Assembly (NCBI GenBank): GCA_020634575.1
Contig: JACKBM010000028.1
Location: 11,977-75,976 of the forward strand
Direction of reading: 5' to 3'
Source of the DNA: Ardenticatenales bacterium
Lineage (GTDB): Bacteria > Chloroflexota > Anaerolineae > Promineifilales > Promineifilaceae
DNA length: 64,000 nt
Made by a program: the position numbers and the translations under genes. Position 1 is the stretch's first letter, and each line of letters starts with the position of its first letter. Of the stretch, positions 1 to 8,069 are shown in pieces. The notes under the pieces are model-generated. The model worked only from the letters and a program-made list of their open reading frames with translations. It was not told where the DNA came from and ran no database searches.

Positions 1-2
1 GC

Positions 3-371
3 TATGGCTTTGGCCTGCCGGCGGAAATGGGCTGGTGCGGCCAACGATGGGCTGAATTTGGCCCGGGTCGAAGTTTGCGGCAGATTATGGGGGAATATGG
101 GGATAACCGGCCGGTCTGGATCACCGAGCTTGGCTACACCATCCATTCCCGTCTGCAACCCACCGTCTCCCTGACTGAACAGGCTGATTATCTGGCCGGC
201 GCTTACCAGCACAGCCAGCGTGAATGGCCCTGGGTCACGCTATTCACGGTCTGGAACCTGACAGTTGGCCGGCCCGCTGAAGATGAGATGAGTGGCTACA
301 GCCTCGTCGAACCGGACGGAACGCCCCGGCCCGCTTACGAAAAACTGCAAGCGCTTTTTACTGTTGACTGA
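3..371 (+). CDS. C-terminal part of a clan GH-A-like glycoside hydrolase (5' truncated by window)
   Basis: The frame is open from the window edge, so only the last ~122 residues are present. VWITELGY resembles the strand-7 nucleophile motif of clan GH-A hydrolases (Glu after WIT), and FTVWNL fits strand 8, with an aromatic residue lining the sugar pocket. The end (DGTPRPAYEKLQ) is the usual tail of such (beta/alpha)8 barrels, in which the tail reads 'product as listed, proceed to next chain'. It probably acts outside the cell on a polysaccharide, but the signal region is not visible and the family (GH39, GH5 or other) cannot be fixed. Its stop overlaps the 3' end of the opposing cytochrome-like pseudogene by 14 bp. 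Confidence 0.6.
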   Translation, partial: YGFGLPAEMGWCGQRWAEFGPGRSLRQIMGEYGDNRPVWITELGYTIHSRLQPTVSLTEQADYLAGAYQHSQREWPWVTLFTVWNLTVGRPAEDEMSGYSLVEPDGTPRPAYEKLQALFTVD

Positions 372-2537
372 GCCGGCGCACGTAGTTGACGATATGCCAG
401 GTCTCCGTCTCCGTATATTGCTCATTGAAGGCGGGCATCGCCGTCCCTTCCTTGCCATTGCGGATCCAGAAGAACAGGTCGCCATCAGAATGGGCATCGG
501 TGTGGCCGTCGGTGAAGTTGGCCGGCGCCGGGTTAAGGCCGAGAGCTGCTTCGCCGTTGCCCAACCCCTGAATACCGTGACAGGAGGCGCATTCCGCTTC
601 AAAGGCGGCCTGCCCCTGCTGAATCGAGGTCTGGTCCGGCAACACCGGGTTGTTGAGGAATTTGGATGGTGTGTATTCGGTGCCAAAGAATGTTGAGCTG
701 CTGCCCACCAATCCAGAACGCGCCAGTGAAAAGGCCAGCAACGGTATGAGTTGAACCGGCTATCAGCGACCCGGAAGCGAGAAGCCAAACCAGATCAGGC
801 CCAGCAGAATAAGGCCGAAACCGATGATGGCATTGTTTAATAATGTCGTCGTGCTGGCCAGGGCGTCCGCGCTGCGCCCGCCTGACATCCTGGATGGCGC
901 TGCCCAGACCCGCATTGAGCCGGTGAGGGCGCAAAGCATCGCCAACGCTCCGGCACGGGCCACCCTTCCACCTGCCACCGCCGATGAGGCTGATAAACGC
1001 CCTTCCAGCCGGTAAAGACTCGTGTCGAGCTCTCCGGCACCGCTTCGCTGGCGCCCAACGATTGCTCAGAAAGGTGAAGCGAATATCCACTTGGCTGATG
1101 TCGCTGACCGGCTGCCTGGCAGCATCCGTAACGGCGATGTCGAAAACATTATTGCCGACCAGGCCGGTTTCAGTGGTTGCGGTGAAGGCAGATCTTCGAC
1201 CTGCTGCTTTGAGAATTGCCCACACTTCGTCAGCCGGAAGCGGCGCATCAGCGCCGCGTTGGGCGTCTGTAGTCCGGCGGCGCCAGGATGATGAGAAAAG
1301 GCCAGAATTGCCCAGCGCGCAGATTGTTAAAACGTCGCGCAATTGCGCTGCGCGGCAGGGCCAGCCGCCGCCTCCGCCTGGCGCAGACGCGGTTTAATGT
1401 ACAGGTTGACAGTCGGGAGCGAGGGCAACATCAGCCCGAGTTTAGCCAACAAGATGCGGCCGTAAATTTGTGCCGAACAATGCTGTCCAGGTGGCGACGT
1501 GACAGAAGCCTGATAGACGCCGCTGGCCATAAAGCCGACCGAGGGCCGGCCAGTAGAGAAAATTGCACAATAAGTGCAGATTGATGCTTGTCGGAATCGC
1601 CGGCGCCGCTCCGGTATACCAGGCGGCCAGGCAAGCTGAACCAACCCCGCCCCAGATACCGGCCGAAGCAAATGAACGGATCGGTCAGCGTTGCGTTCAA
1701 AGAATCGCGCAACAGCGCGGCGCTGTGGCTATCAGCGCGCCAGCGAGCAGCATCGTCAGCGCCAGACCCGCCCAACAGAGCGGGTCTCGCCCACCGGCCG
1801 GAAAAGCCCGAATTTCGCCTGGAGTATGGCGGCCAGGATAAGGTCACGAGTCACGGCCCAGCCCATCCAGCCAACGGGTCGACAACCAGGCGATCAGGTT
1901 GTTGCCGGTAAACACATGGGTGTTGATCGGTCAGGGTCAACATGGGCCACGATCATGAGTGACACGGCCACCAGGCTACAATGAGGCCAGCGTTGTAAAT
2001 CTTTGGTCGACCGAAGCTAATTTTCCGGAGGTCACTGGCCGGTCGGGCAGGCGGCCAGAGAACCGGTCGAAACTGAACAGCCCCAACAGCAGCACAATCG
2101 CCGTCAATGACAACCAGCGCAATGCACTCAGCGGATCAATCTGCGCCGCGGTCTGCGTATTACCCACCACCCCGGCCAACAGGCCACGCCGATACCTAAC
2201 GAGTAGGTGCCGGTGGTGCTGACCATCAACGGCCGACAGCACCTGCCAGCTGACCAGGTAGGTGCCATTGTCCAGCGGCGGCAAATGGCAAAATGAGACT
2301 GCTATTTTCGGTGCCTGCCAGCGCGCGCCGACTCAATGCGTTGTCCTGCCTGCGTGAGCAGATCAATCCGGCTCAATTCCGGCACCACCGGCCCATTGAA
2401 CTGGATGCGCAGCCCTCAGGCGCCGTCTCTGATGGTATTGGCTGTTGGCACCGGAGGTAACTGGCACCGCATGGGCCAGCGCCTCGCTGGCGGCGGCAGC
2501 AAAGCAAGGTTATGGTCAGAAATGCGGGACGCTTCAT
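358..2537 (-). pseudogene. CopC-CopD-cytochrome c fusion broken by many indels
   Basis: Read on the minus strand, the pieces lie in order but in changing frames. From 2537 there is an ATG and signal-like start (MKRPAFLTITLL) with ALAHA. Next come a CopC-like segment (GLRIQFNGPVVPEL, then LDNGTYLVSWQVLSAVDG) and hydrophobic CopD-like stretches (2150-1330). An extracytoplasmic beta domain follows (VDIRFTFLS, about 1080), then a late TM helix (IIGFGLILLGLIWFGF, about 800). Last is a class I cytochrome c domain with CASCH (358-741), the longest intact piece. Such fusions serve copper import or periplasmic copper/redox handling. The indels fall roughly every 100-200 bp while residues between them stay conserved, which suits very recent decay or poor local sequence quality. 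Confidence 0.7.
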
Positions 2538-2545
2538 AAGACAGG

Positions 2546-2606
2546 GTCCCCCAACCCGACGGGTTAGGGGGACCTGACGGGCTGGTCAACCCGTGGGTTC
2601 GCGAAC
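2546..2606. repeat. REP-like palindrome with ACCCG(A/T)CGGGT core
   Basis: Positions 2546-2573 form a near-perfect 28-nt palindrome: GTCCCCC, a central AACCCGACGGGTT, then AGGGGGAC. A weaker copy (ACCTGACGGG ... AACCCGTGGGTT) follows to 2606. It lies between the two broken copper genes and shares its core with the repeats at 7422, 7986, 8958 and 54106. Confidence 0.75.
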
Positions 2607-3127
2607 CTATTCCTCGACGGTGATATGAATCATCGCACCGTCTTGTATTCGATATGATCGCTGTTGGCCACCGACAGCAACCTGTATTCACCCGGCTCCA
2701 GGCCACGCACCGTCTCGCTGGTGTTCAGCCTACAACCATGCCGTAAGGAAACATCGTTGAGATAGATGTGCCAATGGTTGCCATCAACACCATAGTCAAA
2801 GTTCTCAAAGGCAACTTCGCTACGAGTAAATCTTCGCCGTTGCGTGCAAAGGTGGCGCCATCGGCCGGGCTCAGGATCAATAGTGGCGTTATTTTCGTTA
2901 GGGATCCGATTGGCCGCTTCGTCGTCGCTGTGCTCGTGGTCCATGTCTTCCATATCGAGGGTCCATGCGCTCAGCTATGTCTCATGATCCATCTCTTCCA
3001 TGTCTGAATGGTCCATTTCGTCCATGTGTTCATCAGCAGCCGGTTCGGCCACACTGCTGCCACAGGCCGCCAGGGCCAGGACAGCCAACAGCGAAAAAGA
3101 GAGTAAAAAGTAACGTACAACTTTCAT
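2607..3127 (-). pseudogene. Frameshifted lipoprotein with a DUF4399-like domain
   Basis: The ATG at 3127 starts one base after the stop of the upstream gene. It gives a lipoprotein signal with lipobox LALAAC, then a Met/Asp/His/Glu-rich stretch (HMDEMDHSDMEEMDHE) that could bind metal, and then a stop. In other frames the protein continues: SPADGATFARNGEDLL, then VAFENFDYGVDGNHWHIYLND, which resembles the DUF4399 pattern, then a beta-rich end finishing in MIHITVEE. At least two or three indels separate the pieces. The Met/His-rich linker and the CopCD neighbour suggest a periplasmic copper-binding role. Whether the frameshifts are real cannot be told from the sequence alone. Confidence 0.55.
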
Positions 3128-3128
3128 A

Positions 3129-3767
3129 TCACGCATCGTTTGTATCTCCAGACTGGGACGCTTTACGCAAACCTAGCGCACCCAGGATTAAGCTCAAAAA
3201 GCCAATGATCGGCCCGATGTAAGCGATGAGCCGAGCTGAACGCAGATCAGCCGTCAAAAGGTCAATCTGCGCCTGCATTTCATTGCGAACGGTCAATGTA
3301 TCCGGTGCCGTTTCCGGGAATTGCAGCCGGGTAGCCGGGAACACTTCATCCGCATCCATCAGCAGGTCAATTTCGGTATCGTCCAGCAACCCAATCAGCC
3401 GCACCGAAAAGGTGCCACGTACCGTCGGAATCAGGTCGGCCGTATAGCGACCCGGCTCCTCAGCCGATGGGATCAGGTTGACACGCAAGGTCTGGTCCGC
3501 ATAAACCAACTCGGTTGTCAGATCGGCCTCGGCCCCGGTGACTGGCGCGCCGCTGGATTCATGTTCGATTTCGAGCAGGAGGGCATTGCGTTCGCCGACA
3601 ACGGGCGGCTCCGACAGCCAGCCCAGCACGAAGACATAGTCGCCGACAACCTCGCGGCCATGCGCCAGCGCGGCTTGCGACCGGCCGGTCAGGGCCAGCA
3701 GCAGCAACAGCAGGAAGATGCCTACCAGCAGACGCGGACGGATGATTAATTGGGATTTTGCTGACAT
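3129..3767 (-). CDS. Membrane-anchored extracytoplasmic beta-domain protein of the copper cluster
   Basis: The 212-residue protein has an N-terminal signal or anchor (about 10-33, Leu-rich), a conserved start to the mature part (AHGREVVGDYVFVLGW), a beta-sandwich-like region with alternating hydrophobic residues to about 150, and a C-terminal TM helix (about 180-198, LIAYIGPIIGFLSLILGALGL). It resembles proteins often found beside CopC/CopD genes, with a YtkA-like immunoglobulin fold, but no metal ligand set is visible. It is intact although both downstream genes of the same operon are broken, and its stop lies one base before the ATG of the lipoprotein. The function is inferred from context only. 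Confidence 0.6.
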   Translation of the reverse strand: MSAKSQLIIRPRLLVGIFLLLLLLALTGRSQAALAHGREVVGDYVFVLGWLSEPPVVGERNALLLEIEHESSGAPVTGAEADLTTELVYADQTLRVNLIPSAEEPGRYTADLIPTVRGTFSVRLIGLLDDTEIDLLMDADEVFPATRLQFPETAPDTLTVRNEMQAQIDLLTADLRSARLIAYIGPIIGFLSLILGALGLRKASQSGDTNDA

Positions 3768-3873
3768 CGATTCACCTATTCAATAACCGCCAGCCATAGG
3801 GCAGGGGCATTTTAGCAACCAGAAACAACGGATGCTGCTCATCCGCTGCAAACATTTCAGGGAAACAGCCTGG

Positions 3874-4173
3874 TTATAGGCGTGGGGGCGGGGTCGGTAC
3901 GGCCAGGGCGACAACGTGGGGCTGGCAAACAACCTGAGGTAGACGAAAGTTAATGGCCCAGAAGAGGCCAATGGCCAACAAAAACGGCATCACAGCGCCG
4001 TAAATACCCACTGCCTGAGCTGCCGCCGGCATTTGTGTCTCAGCATTCTCCTCACCAGCACAGATTCTGAGATGCATGGGTGCTTCCAACAGACCAGCCT
4101 GGCAGATATGAACCTCAGCCGGCGTGATCAGGGTCAAAAACAGCACATTCAGCAAGAACCAGAACCGCATCAT
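3874..4173 (-). CDS. Small putative secreted/membrane protein heading the copper cluster
   Basis: This is a 99-residue ORF with an N-terminal hydrophobic segment (FWFLLNVLFLTLI), a Cys/His-containing middle (AEVHICQ, APMHLRICAG), a second hydrophobic helix (IYGAVMPFLLAIGLFWAI) and a Pro-rich end. Small proteins with spaced Cys/His residues often stand before copper-handling genes, and this one is first on the minus strand ahead of the beta-domain protein. There is no strong ribosome-binding site, and the 106-nt gap to the next gene includes no other convincing ORF. It may itself be shortened by an indel, and it may not be a real gene. Confidence 0.4.
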   Translation of the reverse strand: MMRFWFLLNVLFLTLITPAEVHICQAGLLEAPMHLRICAGEENAETQMPAAAQAVGIYGAVMPFLLAIGLFWAINFRLPQVVCQPHVVALAVPTPPPRL

Positions 4174-4255
4174 CCGACCAGTTTAGCAATATGGTCTGGC
4201 GATGTCCAACGAGAACTAAGCTCCTATTCATTTTTATAAAACATAAACCGGCTTA

Positions 4256-4264
4256 TGGTATAAC
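4256..4264 (+). promoter_or_regulatory. Extended -10 promoter (TGGTATAAC) for the lipoprotein gene
   Basis: TG-G-TATAAC fits an extended -10 element and is preceded by an A/T-rich tract (4230-4250) that could act as an UP element. It gives a leader of about 65 nt before the ATG at 4337. The prediction is by pattern only. Confidence 0.4.
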
Positions 4265-4336
4265 ATCGCACTCAAGTGCTTGCCCGACCGGCCGGTCGGC
4301 TCATAAAGTACCCAACGCCCGCGCAGGGAACATGTT

Positions 4337-5638
4337 ATGGCCCACTCTACCGCGCCAAAATGGCGCTTTTTGCCCACGCTATGTCTGCTCGCCCTGATGC
4401 TGGCCGCCTGCCAGACAGCGCCAGCGCCGCCAGCCAGCCCCAGCCCAACCGCCTTACCGGCACCGACCCTGCCCCCAACCGTGCAGCCAACCAGGCCAGC
4501 GACGGCAACGGGACCGGCAACCTTGCCTCCGCAACGGAGCGCCAGCCCAACCCCGGCCAGCCTTTTGGCGGAGACAGCGACCCTGCTGCAGCCTTTCCTG
4601 GAAGCCACCGGCCTGGATCTGGCCGTGACGCCATTGGCAGGCGAGACGATGGTTTGGGCCGCGTATACGGTAGGTGACAGGGGGGCGGCCGAGCACCGGT
4701 TATGGCTGGTGGGGCGGGAACCGGCCGGTCTCCACATCCTCGCCGAACAGGAGCTCACGCTTTTCAACACGCTTCTGCCCGAGCAGATCCGCGAGGTACA
4801 GGTCAGCCCGGCTGGTATCTGGCTGGAGCTGAACGGCCCGGCGGCAACGAGTGACGACAGCTGTTACCAGTTGTTGCACTACCAGGACGGCGCCATCAGC
4901 CCCAGCCTGACCCATTGCCATCCCGTGCTGGCCAGTGACGGCATCACCGATCTGAACAGCGATGGCGTGGCCGACCTGGTCCTCAATGACAGCGTGCTGC
5001 TCTGCCCCGGCTGCGGCATCATCCAACCGGCGTACCGTGTCCTGAGCTGGACAGAGGCCGGCTGGGCGGAGATCAGGCTACAGGCGCAGGTCGCCTCCAC
5101 CGATACGGCGTTGCAGGCGGCCAATCAGCAGATGGTCGCCCTGGCCGAGGCCGGCTTCTGGCAGGCCGCCGCCGGATTGGCGGCGACGATCAGCCGCGCC
5201 GAGCCAGTCGTCGCCTGGAATGCCAGCCTCATCGAGTATCATGTCGCCGCTTTGCAGGCCAGCCTGATTGACGGTACAGACATCCAGCGCCTTTTCACCA
5301 ATCTCTTTCTCGGCGATTATGAGGCCACGGCAACCCTGTTGCGCCCCTATCCGCCCGAAGAACTGTTCACCGGCCAGCCCGAGATTTTTGCCGGCCAGCC
5401 AGCCGAGCAACTTTTGTCGTTGAGCGATGTGATCGTGGCCCGCGCCGAGCAGGCTCTGGCGACGGACGCCCAGCTCGCCGCCGCCCATTTTCTGCGCGGC
5501 TGGGCCCTTTACCTGGCGGATCCAGCCGACCCAAACGCCTTGCAGGCTATCGAGCAGGCGGACCGGCTGGCGCCTACAGATGCGCTTTTCGCCGACAGTC
5601 TCTTCTATTTCTATAACCACCTGAACTACAGTCAATAA
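4337..5638 (+). CDS. Lipoprotein of unknown function with FG-GAP-like and TPR-like parts
   Basis: The lipobox is LMLAAC, followed by a Pro/Ser/Thr/Ala linker (residues ~26-75) of the kind that spans the cell wall in Chloroflexota lipoproteins. The middle contains SDGITDLNSDGVADLVLND, an FG-GAP or dockerin-like Asp-rich motif that may bind calcium, and a Cys pair (LLCPGC). The C-terminal ~180 residues are Ala/Leu-rich helices (AQLAAAHFLRGWALYLADP) that look like tetratricopeptide repeats. No enzymatic motif is seen. It leads a small run with the VanZ-like gene (20-nt gap). The role is unknown; a surface scaffold is possible. Confidence 0.6.
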   Translation: MAHSTAPKWRFLPTLCLLALMLAACQTAPAPPASPSPTALPAPTLPPTVQPTRPATATGPATLPPQRSASPTPASLLAETATLLQPFLEATGLDLAVTPLAGETMVWAAYTVGDRGAAEHRLWLVGREPAGLHILAEQELTLFNTLLPEQIREVQVSPAGIWLELNGPAATSDDSCYQLLHYQDGAISPSLTHCHPVLASDGITDLNSDGVADLVLNDSVLLCPGCGIIQPAYRVLSWTEAGWAEIRLQAQVASTDTALQAANQQMVALAEAGFWQAAAGLAATISRAEPVVAWNASLIEYHVAALQASLIDGTDIQRLFTNLFLGDYEATATLLRPYPPEELFTGQPEIFAGQPAEQLLSLSDVIVARAEQALATDAQLAAAHFLRGWALYLADPADPNALQAIEQADRLAPTDALFADSLFYFYNHLNYSQ

Positions 5639-5657
5639 GTTCAGCGGAGGCACAGGT

Positions 5658-6047
5658 ATGACACAGCGACAATCCAAACAACTGACGTGGATCACGATTG
5701 GCTTCATCATTTTGCTCATCGGCATCGTGATCGGCGCCGACACGGGCTTTGAGGGGTTTCGTGCCTTCTACAATGTCCCCGGCGGGGACAAATTGGGCCA
5801 TTTCCTACTGATTGGCACGCTCGCCTTCCTGGTCAATGCCTCGCTCGGGGCACGCCGTGTCCGTCTGGGGCCGCTGCAGCCGCTCCTGGGCAGCTTGCTG
5901 GTCACACTGGTTGTAACCGCTGAGGAATTCAGCCAGATTTTTCTGGCGCACCGCTCATTTGATCTAATGGATTTGACGGCTGATTTTGTCGGCATCCTTA
6001 TCCTCGGCCGGCTGGCGGCTCACCTGATACGCAAGGAAAGTGAGTAA
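5658..6047 (+). CDS. VanZ-like family membrane protein
   Basis: The protein has 129 residues with four hydrophobic segments. The family pattern is visible: a first helix (WITIGFIILLIGIVIG), GGDKLGHFLLIGTLAF (the D-K-x-x-H-F motif of VanZ-like proteins), then EEFSQIFLAHRSFDLMDLTADFVGILIG-like spacing, where E-x-x-Q and R-x-x-D-x-x-D are conserved. In VanA-type clusters VanZ gives low-level teicoplanin resistance; most family members have no known role. The stop codon overlaps the next start (A of TAATG). The start has an upstream GGAGG (cggaggcacagg). Confidence 0.8.
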   Translation: MTQRQSKQLTWITIGFIILLIGIVIGADTGFEGFRAFYNVPGGDKLGHFLLIGTLAFLVNASLGARRVRLGPLQPLLGSLLVTLVVTAEEFSQIFLAHRSFDLMDLTADFVGILILGRLAAHLIRKESE

Positions 6048-6481
6048 TGGTATCCCGACGGCACTGGATCATTCTGGGCGTGGTGGGCGGCTTCGGCTGC
6101 CTCGCCTTTGTCGCGGTGGTGATCGTCGTGCTCGCCGGCGGCCTGGTGATGGTGGCTGGCGATCTTGACGCTGAGGCAGCTACGGTGGAATCCACAGCAC
6201 CAGACGCCGCCCAGATTGATCTTTGCCGGAATACGCTTGGCATTCGGGCTGAGGTCGAGCTGACTGTTGAATACTACCTGTTTCAGCCCGGCTTCCTGGA
6301 TGACAGGCTGGAATGTCGTTTTCGCGTGGAAGCTGATACGCTTGACGATATTTTCATCGCCGGCATTGATCCATACGACGAAGGCACCCAGGAACTTGCG
6401 CCCGGCCGGTTCCTGCAGCTCACCATCGAAAATCCCACGCCCGGCGTTTACCTGATCACCGGTTACTGGTTTGAGACCTGA
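6047..6481 (+). CDS. Single-span membrane-anchored hypothetical protein
   Basis: The 144-residue protein has one N-terminal helix (IILGVVGGFGCLAFVAVVIVVL, about residues 7-30) and an outward beta-rich domain. The two Cys residues after the helix (LCRNTLG and LECRF) could form a disulfide. The end, PGVYLITGYWFET, resembles the last strands of a small immunoglobulin-like fold. No family was recognised. Translational coupling to the VanZ-like gene is suggested by overlap of the stop and start codons. Confidence 0.6.
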   Translation: MVSRRHWIILGVVGGFGCLAFVAVVIVVLAGGLVMVAGDLDAEAATVESTAPDAAQIDLCRNTLGIRAEVELTVEYYLFQPGFLDDRLECRFRVEADTLDDIFIAGIDPYDEGTQELAPGRFLQLTIENPTPGVYLITGYWFET

Positions 6482-6505
6482 TCTTAACCTCCAGGTTGGT
6501 TGGCG

Positions 6506-6511
6506 TATAAT
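6506..6511 (+). promoter_or_regulatory. Consensus -10 box placed for a leaderless transcript
   Basis: A perfect TATAAT ends 9 nt before the ATG at 6521, so transcription would start at or within a few bases of the start codon. No Shine-Dalgarno sequence precedes that ATG. An upstream TTG start at 6500 in the same frame would place the promoter inside the gene, so the ATG is preferred. Confidence 0.5.
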
Positions 6512-6520
6512 AGCGCCCTT

Positions 6521-7420
6521 ATGAACCAGACCACGACGTCGACCAGTGACACATTATCTCCGCAAACCTGGGCTGTCCTCATCGCCATGCTGATGATTGA
6601 CAGCTTTCATTTGATATTTGGCCGGCTGCTGACCAATTACATGTCACCGTTCGTATCGGCGCTATTTTTGATGCTGGTGGCAACGATCGAAGTCGGTGCC
6701 GTGTTGGCCTGGCGGCGGGCCATCGATTGGCGGGTTTTCTGGCAACATCGCTGGTTTTTCCTGGCGATCGGCGGCCTGGTGGCTGGTTCCACGGTGATGA
6801 ACTATACCGCCGTGACGCTCATCGATCCCGGTACTGCCTCTATTCTTGGCCGGTTCGCAACGGTGGTGACGCTGGCCCTCAGCTATTTCTGGCTGAAAGA
6901 AAGCCTGAGCCGGCAGGAACTGATCGGGGCGGCGCTCTGTGTGGTCGGCGCTGTCACCATCACGTTCCAGCCGGGCGACCTATTTCGGACCGGCTCTCTC
7001 CTGGTCATCGGCGCCCTGAGCTTTTACTCGCTGCACATCGCCATCGTCAAACGGTATGGCGACAACATGGATTTTGGCAATTTCTTTCTCTACCGGGTCG
7101 CCACCACGGCGGCCTTCCTGGTGATTTTTACCCTGCTCAGCGGCAACGCTGCCTTGCCCCCATCCAGGCAAGCCTGGCTGATTGTACTGATCGCCGCCAC
7201 GGTGGATGTCGTTGTGAGCCGGCTGCTGTACTACTGGGCGCTGCGGCAGATGCGGCTGGGCATCCACACCATCCTACTGACCATGACACCGGTGCTGACC
7301 ATCATCTGGTCCAGGCTGTTTTTTGCCGAAAGCCCGACGCCACAGGGGCTGATCGGCGGCGCCATCGTCATGGCCGGCATCCTGCTGGTCGCCGTCGCCC
7401 AGCAGCGCCGTGCCCGCTAG
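6521..7420 (+). CDS. EamA/DMT-superfamily permease
   Basis: The protein has 299 residues and ten predicted TM helices in two repeats of five, the standard EamA layout. A conserved feature of the family is seen at the end of the first repeat: GTASILGRFATVVTLALSYFWLKE, then ELIGAALCVVGAVTI. The second repeat shows MTPVLTIIWSRLFFAESPTPQGLIGGAIV. Members export small metabolites such as amino acids or drugs; the substrate is unknown. The gene stands alone between a likely leaderless promoter and a REP-like repeat cluster. The ATG at 6521 was chosen over an upstream TTG, which would overlap the -10 box. Confidence 0.85.
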   Translation: MNQTTTSTSDTLSPQTWAVLIAMLMIDSFHLIFGRLLTNYMSPFVSALFLMLVATIEVGAVLAWRRAIDWRVFWQHRWFFLAIGGLVAGSTVMNYTAVTLIDPGTASILGRFATVVTLALSYFWLKESLSRQELIGAALCVVGAVTITFQPGDLFRTGSLLVIGALSFYSLHIAIVKRYGDNMDFGNFFLYRVATTAAFLVIFTLLSGNAALPPSRQAWLIVLIAATVDVVVSRLLYYWALRQMRLGIHTILLTMTPVLTIIWSRLFFAESPTPQGLIGGAIVMAGILLVAVAQQRRAR

Positions 7421-7421
7421 T

Positions 7422-7485
7422 TTAACCCGTCGGGTTCGCTAACCCGTCAGGTTGGCCGACCCGACGGGTTGGTCAACCCCTCACC
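7422..7485. repeat. Cluster of three ACCCGTCGGGT-type palindromes
   Basis: Three cores occur in a row: AACCCGTCGGGTT, AACCCGTCAGGTT (one mismatch) and the inverse GACCCGACGGGTT. They fill most of the gap between the permease and the DinB-like gene. The spacers contain Thr/Gly-codon-like GGTT and GCTA pieces. Confidence 0.8.
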
Positions 7486-7501
7486 CAAAAGGATACTGTT
7501 G

Positions 7502-7978
7502 ATGAGTCAAATTGATCCGAACCATTTTACGGCCGCCCTCAAGGCCTTGCTGCACGAAACCTTCTACAAGGTCGATGGCCACTTTCTCGACCGGGGTGAC
7601 TCGCTATTTGAGACGCTGGCCCAGGTCTCCGCCGCGGAAGCGTCCCTGCCGGTGGGTGGCCGTTGCGCCACCTTGGCGGCGCAGGTGAAACACACCGCCT
7701 ACTACCTGGAAGTCGTCGTTGATTCAATCCAGACAGTCGATTTTCCCGGGGCTGACTGGGGCCTGATCTGGCAAACCGTCAGCGCGGTGGATGAGGCGGA
7801 GTGGGCGGCCATACAGGCGGAGATGCACAAACAGTATGAGCGCATCATCGCCCTGATCGATGGCGCGCCAGCCTGGCCCACCGAGGCCCACCTGGCCGGC
7901 GCCATCGCCGTCGTCGCCCATTCAGCCTACCACCTGGGCGAGATTCGCCAGGCGCTGTGTACGCTTAAGAACGGTTAA
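7502..7978 (+). CDS. DinB/YfiT-like four-helix-bundle protein
   Basis: The 158-residue protein is all-helical, with the family's metal-site histidines suggested by KHTAYYLE (helix 2) and AHSAYHLGEIRQAL (last helix, H-x-x-x-H pattern). DinB-like proteins bind a divalent metal and include thiol transferases that use bacillithiol or mycothiol, but most are uncharacterised. The ATG at 7502 follows AAAGGA at a good distance; a longer in-frame start at 7469 would run through the repeat and is not favoured. REP-like hairpins lie on both sides. Confidence 0.65.
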   Translation: MSQIDPNHFTAALKALLHETFYKVDGHFLDRGDSLFETLAQVSAAEASLPVGGRCATLAAQVKHTAYYLEVVVDSIQTVDFPGADWGLIWQTVSAVDEAEWAAIQAEMHKQYERIIALIDGAPAWPTEAHLAGAIAVVAHSAYHLGEIRQALCTLKNG

Positions 7979-7985
7979 TTGATTG

Positions 7986-8051
7986 GGTGAGGGGTTGTGG
8001 GGGACCCGACGGGTGGTAGCCGACCCGTCGGGTCCCCCACAACCCCTCACC
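7986..8051. repeat. Perfect 29-bp inverted repeat (REP-like hairpin)
   Basis: Arms 7986-8014 and 8023-8051 are perfectly complementary over 29 bp around an 8-nt loop. The inner 11 nt are ACCCGACGGGT, the core seen elsewhere, and the outer part is GGTGAGGGGTTGTGGGGG. It ends 10 nt before the AGGAGGAG ribosome-binding site of the next gene, so an mRNA hairpin here could affect its translation or stability. Confidence 0.9.
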
Positions 8052-8069
8052 GCCAGAAGGAGGAGAGTG

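Noticed and set aside
240..2540. Many short ORFs on both strands between 0.2 and 2.5 kb as separate genes
   Set aside because: On the minus strand they join into one CopC-CopD-cytochrome c order with changing frames; the plus-strand ORFs have no family-like content.
6500..6520. Upstream TTG start for the DMT permease
   Set aside because: It would put a perfect TATAAT inside the coding region and lacks a ribosome-binding site; the ATG at 6521 is better.
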